Below are positions 14,023 through 14,480 of a DNA stretch of 14,480 nt, piece after piece; position 1 is the stretch's first letter, and each line of letters begins with the position of its first letter. Under the pieces are notes generated by a model. The model did not search any database and had not been told where the DNA came from. It was given only the letters and a program-made list of their open reading frames with translations. A program made the translations under genes and the position numbers. Origin of the DNA: Planctomycetota bacterium (GTDB lineage Bacteria > Planctomycetota > PLA2 > JAEUHO01); NCBI GenBank assembly GCA_024639415.1, contig JAHEIK010000050.1, positions 1-14,480 of the forward strand, given 5' to 3'.

Positions 14023-14480
14023 ATGATCCCGCGCATGCGGTGGTGCGCACCCGGTTACGAGCAGGCCCGGCGAGGCTTGATCGGTGCGCTCTCGGAGACC
14101 GACTGGCCGGGACCGCCCCCCGGCTACACGCGCGTCACCCCGCCCCGGCCCATGCGCGCCGTCCTGCGCGGCCTGTGGCAGGGCCCGCACGGCCTCTGTG
14201 AGGTCGTCGTGAAGTGGCAGCGCCCGGACACCCTGACCGATCACGTCTCGCGACAGCTGCGGGGCGGGAAGGGCGCCCGCGAGGGACAGGTCCTGCGCCG
14301 GCTGGAAGCCGCCGGTGTCCCGGCACCGCGGGTGCTGGCCTTCGACGACGAGCGCTGCGACCTCTTGGTCACTCTCCACGAGCCGGAGCTGGCTCCGCCG
14401 CCCCCCGCCGACGAGGCGCGCCCCGACGAGATTGCAGCCGTCGCCATCCTGCTGGCCCGCGCGCACGCTGCGGGACTGCA
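14023..14480 (+). CDS. WaaP/Kdo-kinase-like lipopolysaccharide kinase, N-terminal part (cut by right edge)
   Basis: The frame is open from ATG 14023 (or ATG 14035, same frame) to the right edge, giving 152 codons. It resembles the N-lobe of the protein-kinase-like LPS kinases (WaaP, KdkA, InaA group), which phosphorylate a heptose or Kdo of the LPS core with ATP. VVVKWQRP (61-68) supplies the likely ATP-binding Lys64. GAREGQVLRRLEAAGVPAPR (84-103) carries a Glu (E87) in the place of the helix-C glutamate, followed by VLAFDDE. ARAHAAGL at the edge is the usual lead-in to the H-x-D-L-x3-N catalytic loop, which lies outside the window. The gene is divergent from the LPS-export permeases, with a 92-bp gap. 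No Shine-Dalgarno is visible, so the start is uncertain. A related aminoglycoside-phosphotransferase-like kinase is an alternative. Confidence 0.7.
   Translation, partial: MIPRMRWCAPGYEQARRGLIGALSETDWPGPPPGYTRVTPPRPMRAVLRGLWQGPHGLCEVVVKWQRPDTLTDHVSRQLRGGKGAREGQVLRRLEAAGVPAPRVLAFDDERCDLLVTLHEPELAPPPPADEARPDEIAAVAILLARAHAAGL

Noticed and set aside
1..14480. tRNA, rRNA, riboswitch or toxin-antitoxin genes
   Set aside because: Reading both strands in the gaps between genes, I found no cloverleaf-like pattern, rRNA-like sequence, known riboswitch core or paired small genes. The gaps are mostly under 100 bp.

Overview
The window is very G+C-rich, densely coded bacterial DNA with no sign of a plasmid, phage or transposon. 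It carries two LPS-export permeases (LptF/LptG family), a WaaP-type LPS kinase fragment, a lipid-A-biosynthesis N-terminal (LAB_N) protein and ArnT-like glycosyltransferases. The host is therefore a Gram-negative, LPS-making bacterium. The gene mix, the GSKGKG-type FolC and the scarce Shine-Dalgarno sites would fit a high-GC planctomycete or a related environmental lineage. That placement is inference from recall and was not tested.

Layout. (1) 1-1860, minus strand: the start of a secreted proline-rich protein running off the left edge, then about 520 bp of non-coding DNA with a 72-bp tandem repeat, then a secreted transglutaminase-like protein that lacks the expected catalytic Cys and His. 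(2) 1921-3192, plus strand: folC, divergent from the previous gene. (3) 3185-9963, minus strand: a tightly packed seven-gene run, read from 9963 downward. Its order is GT2 glycosyltransferase, double LAB_N membrane protein, ArnT/PMT-like glycosyltransferase, NAD-dependent sugar epimerase, RluA-family pseudouridine synthase, SpoU/TrmH rRNA methyltransferase, rsgA. Four of its junctions are short ATGA or GTGA overlaps or gaps under 20 bp. (4) 10049-11671, plus strand: a second ArnT/PMT-like glycosyltransferase, a close paralogue of the one in the operon and divergent from it. (5) 11679-13930, minus strand: two LptF/LptG-family permeases overlapping by ATGA. (6) 14023 to the right edge, plus strand: the N-terminal part of a WaaP/Kdo-kinase-like protein.

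How the genes fit together. The GT2 enzyme probably loads a sugar onto a polyprenyl phosphate. The ArnT/PMT-like proteins probably use that lipid-linked sugar outside the cytoplasmic membrane. The epimerase may supply the nucleotide sugar, and the double LAB_N protein sits where a lipid-sugar flippase would be expected. The Lpt pair exports LPS, and the WaaP-like kinase would phosphorylate an LPS sugar. Three ribosome or rRNA maturation genes (pseudouridine synthase, SpoU methylase, RsgA) are attached to the end of the glycan operon.

The most interesting points are the predicted dead transglutaminase, the fused LAB_N duplication as a candidate flippase beside a GT2/ArnT pair, the 72-bp repeat, and TANNNT promoter-like hexamers lying 6-10 nt upstream of several start codons that lack a Shine-Dalgarno sequence. 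I found no tRNA, rRNA, CRISPR array or mobile element.
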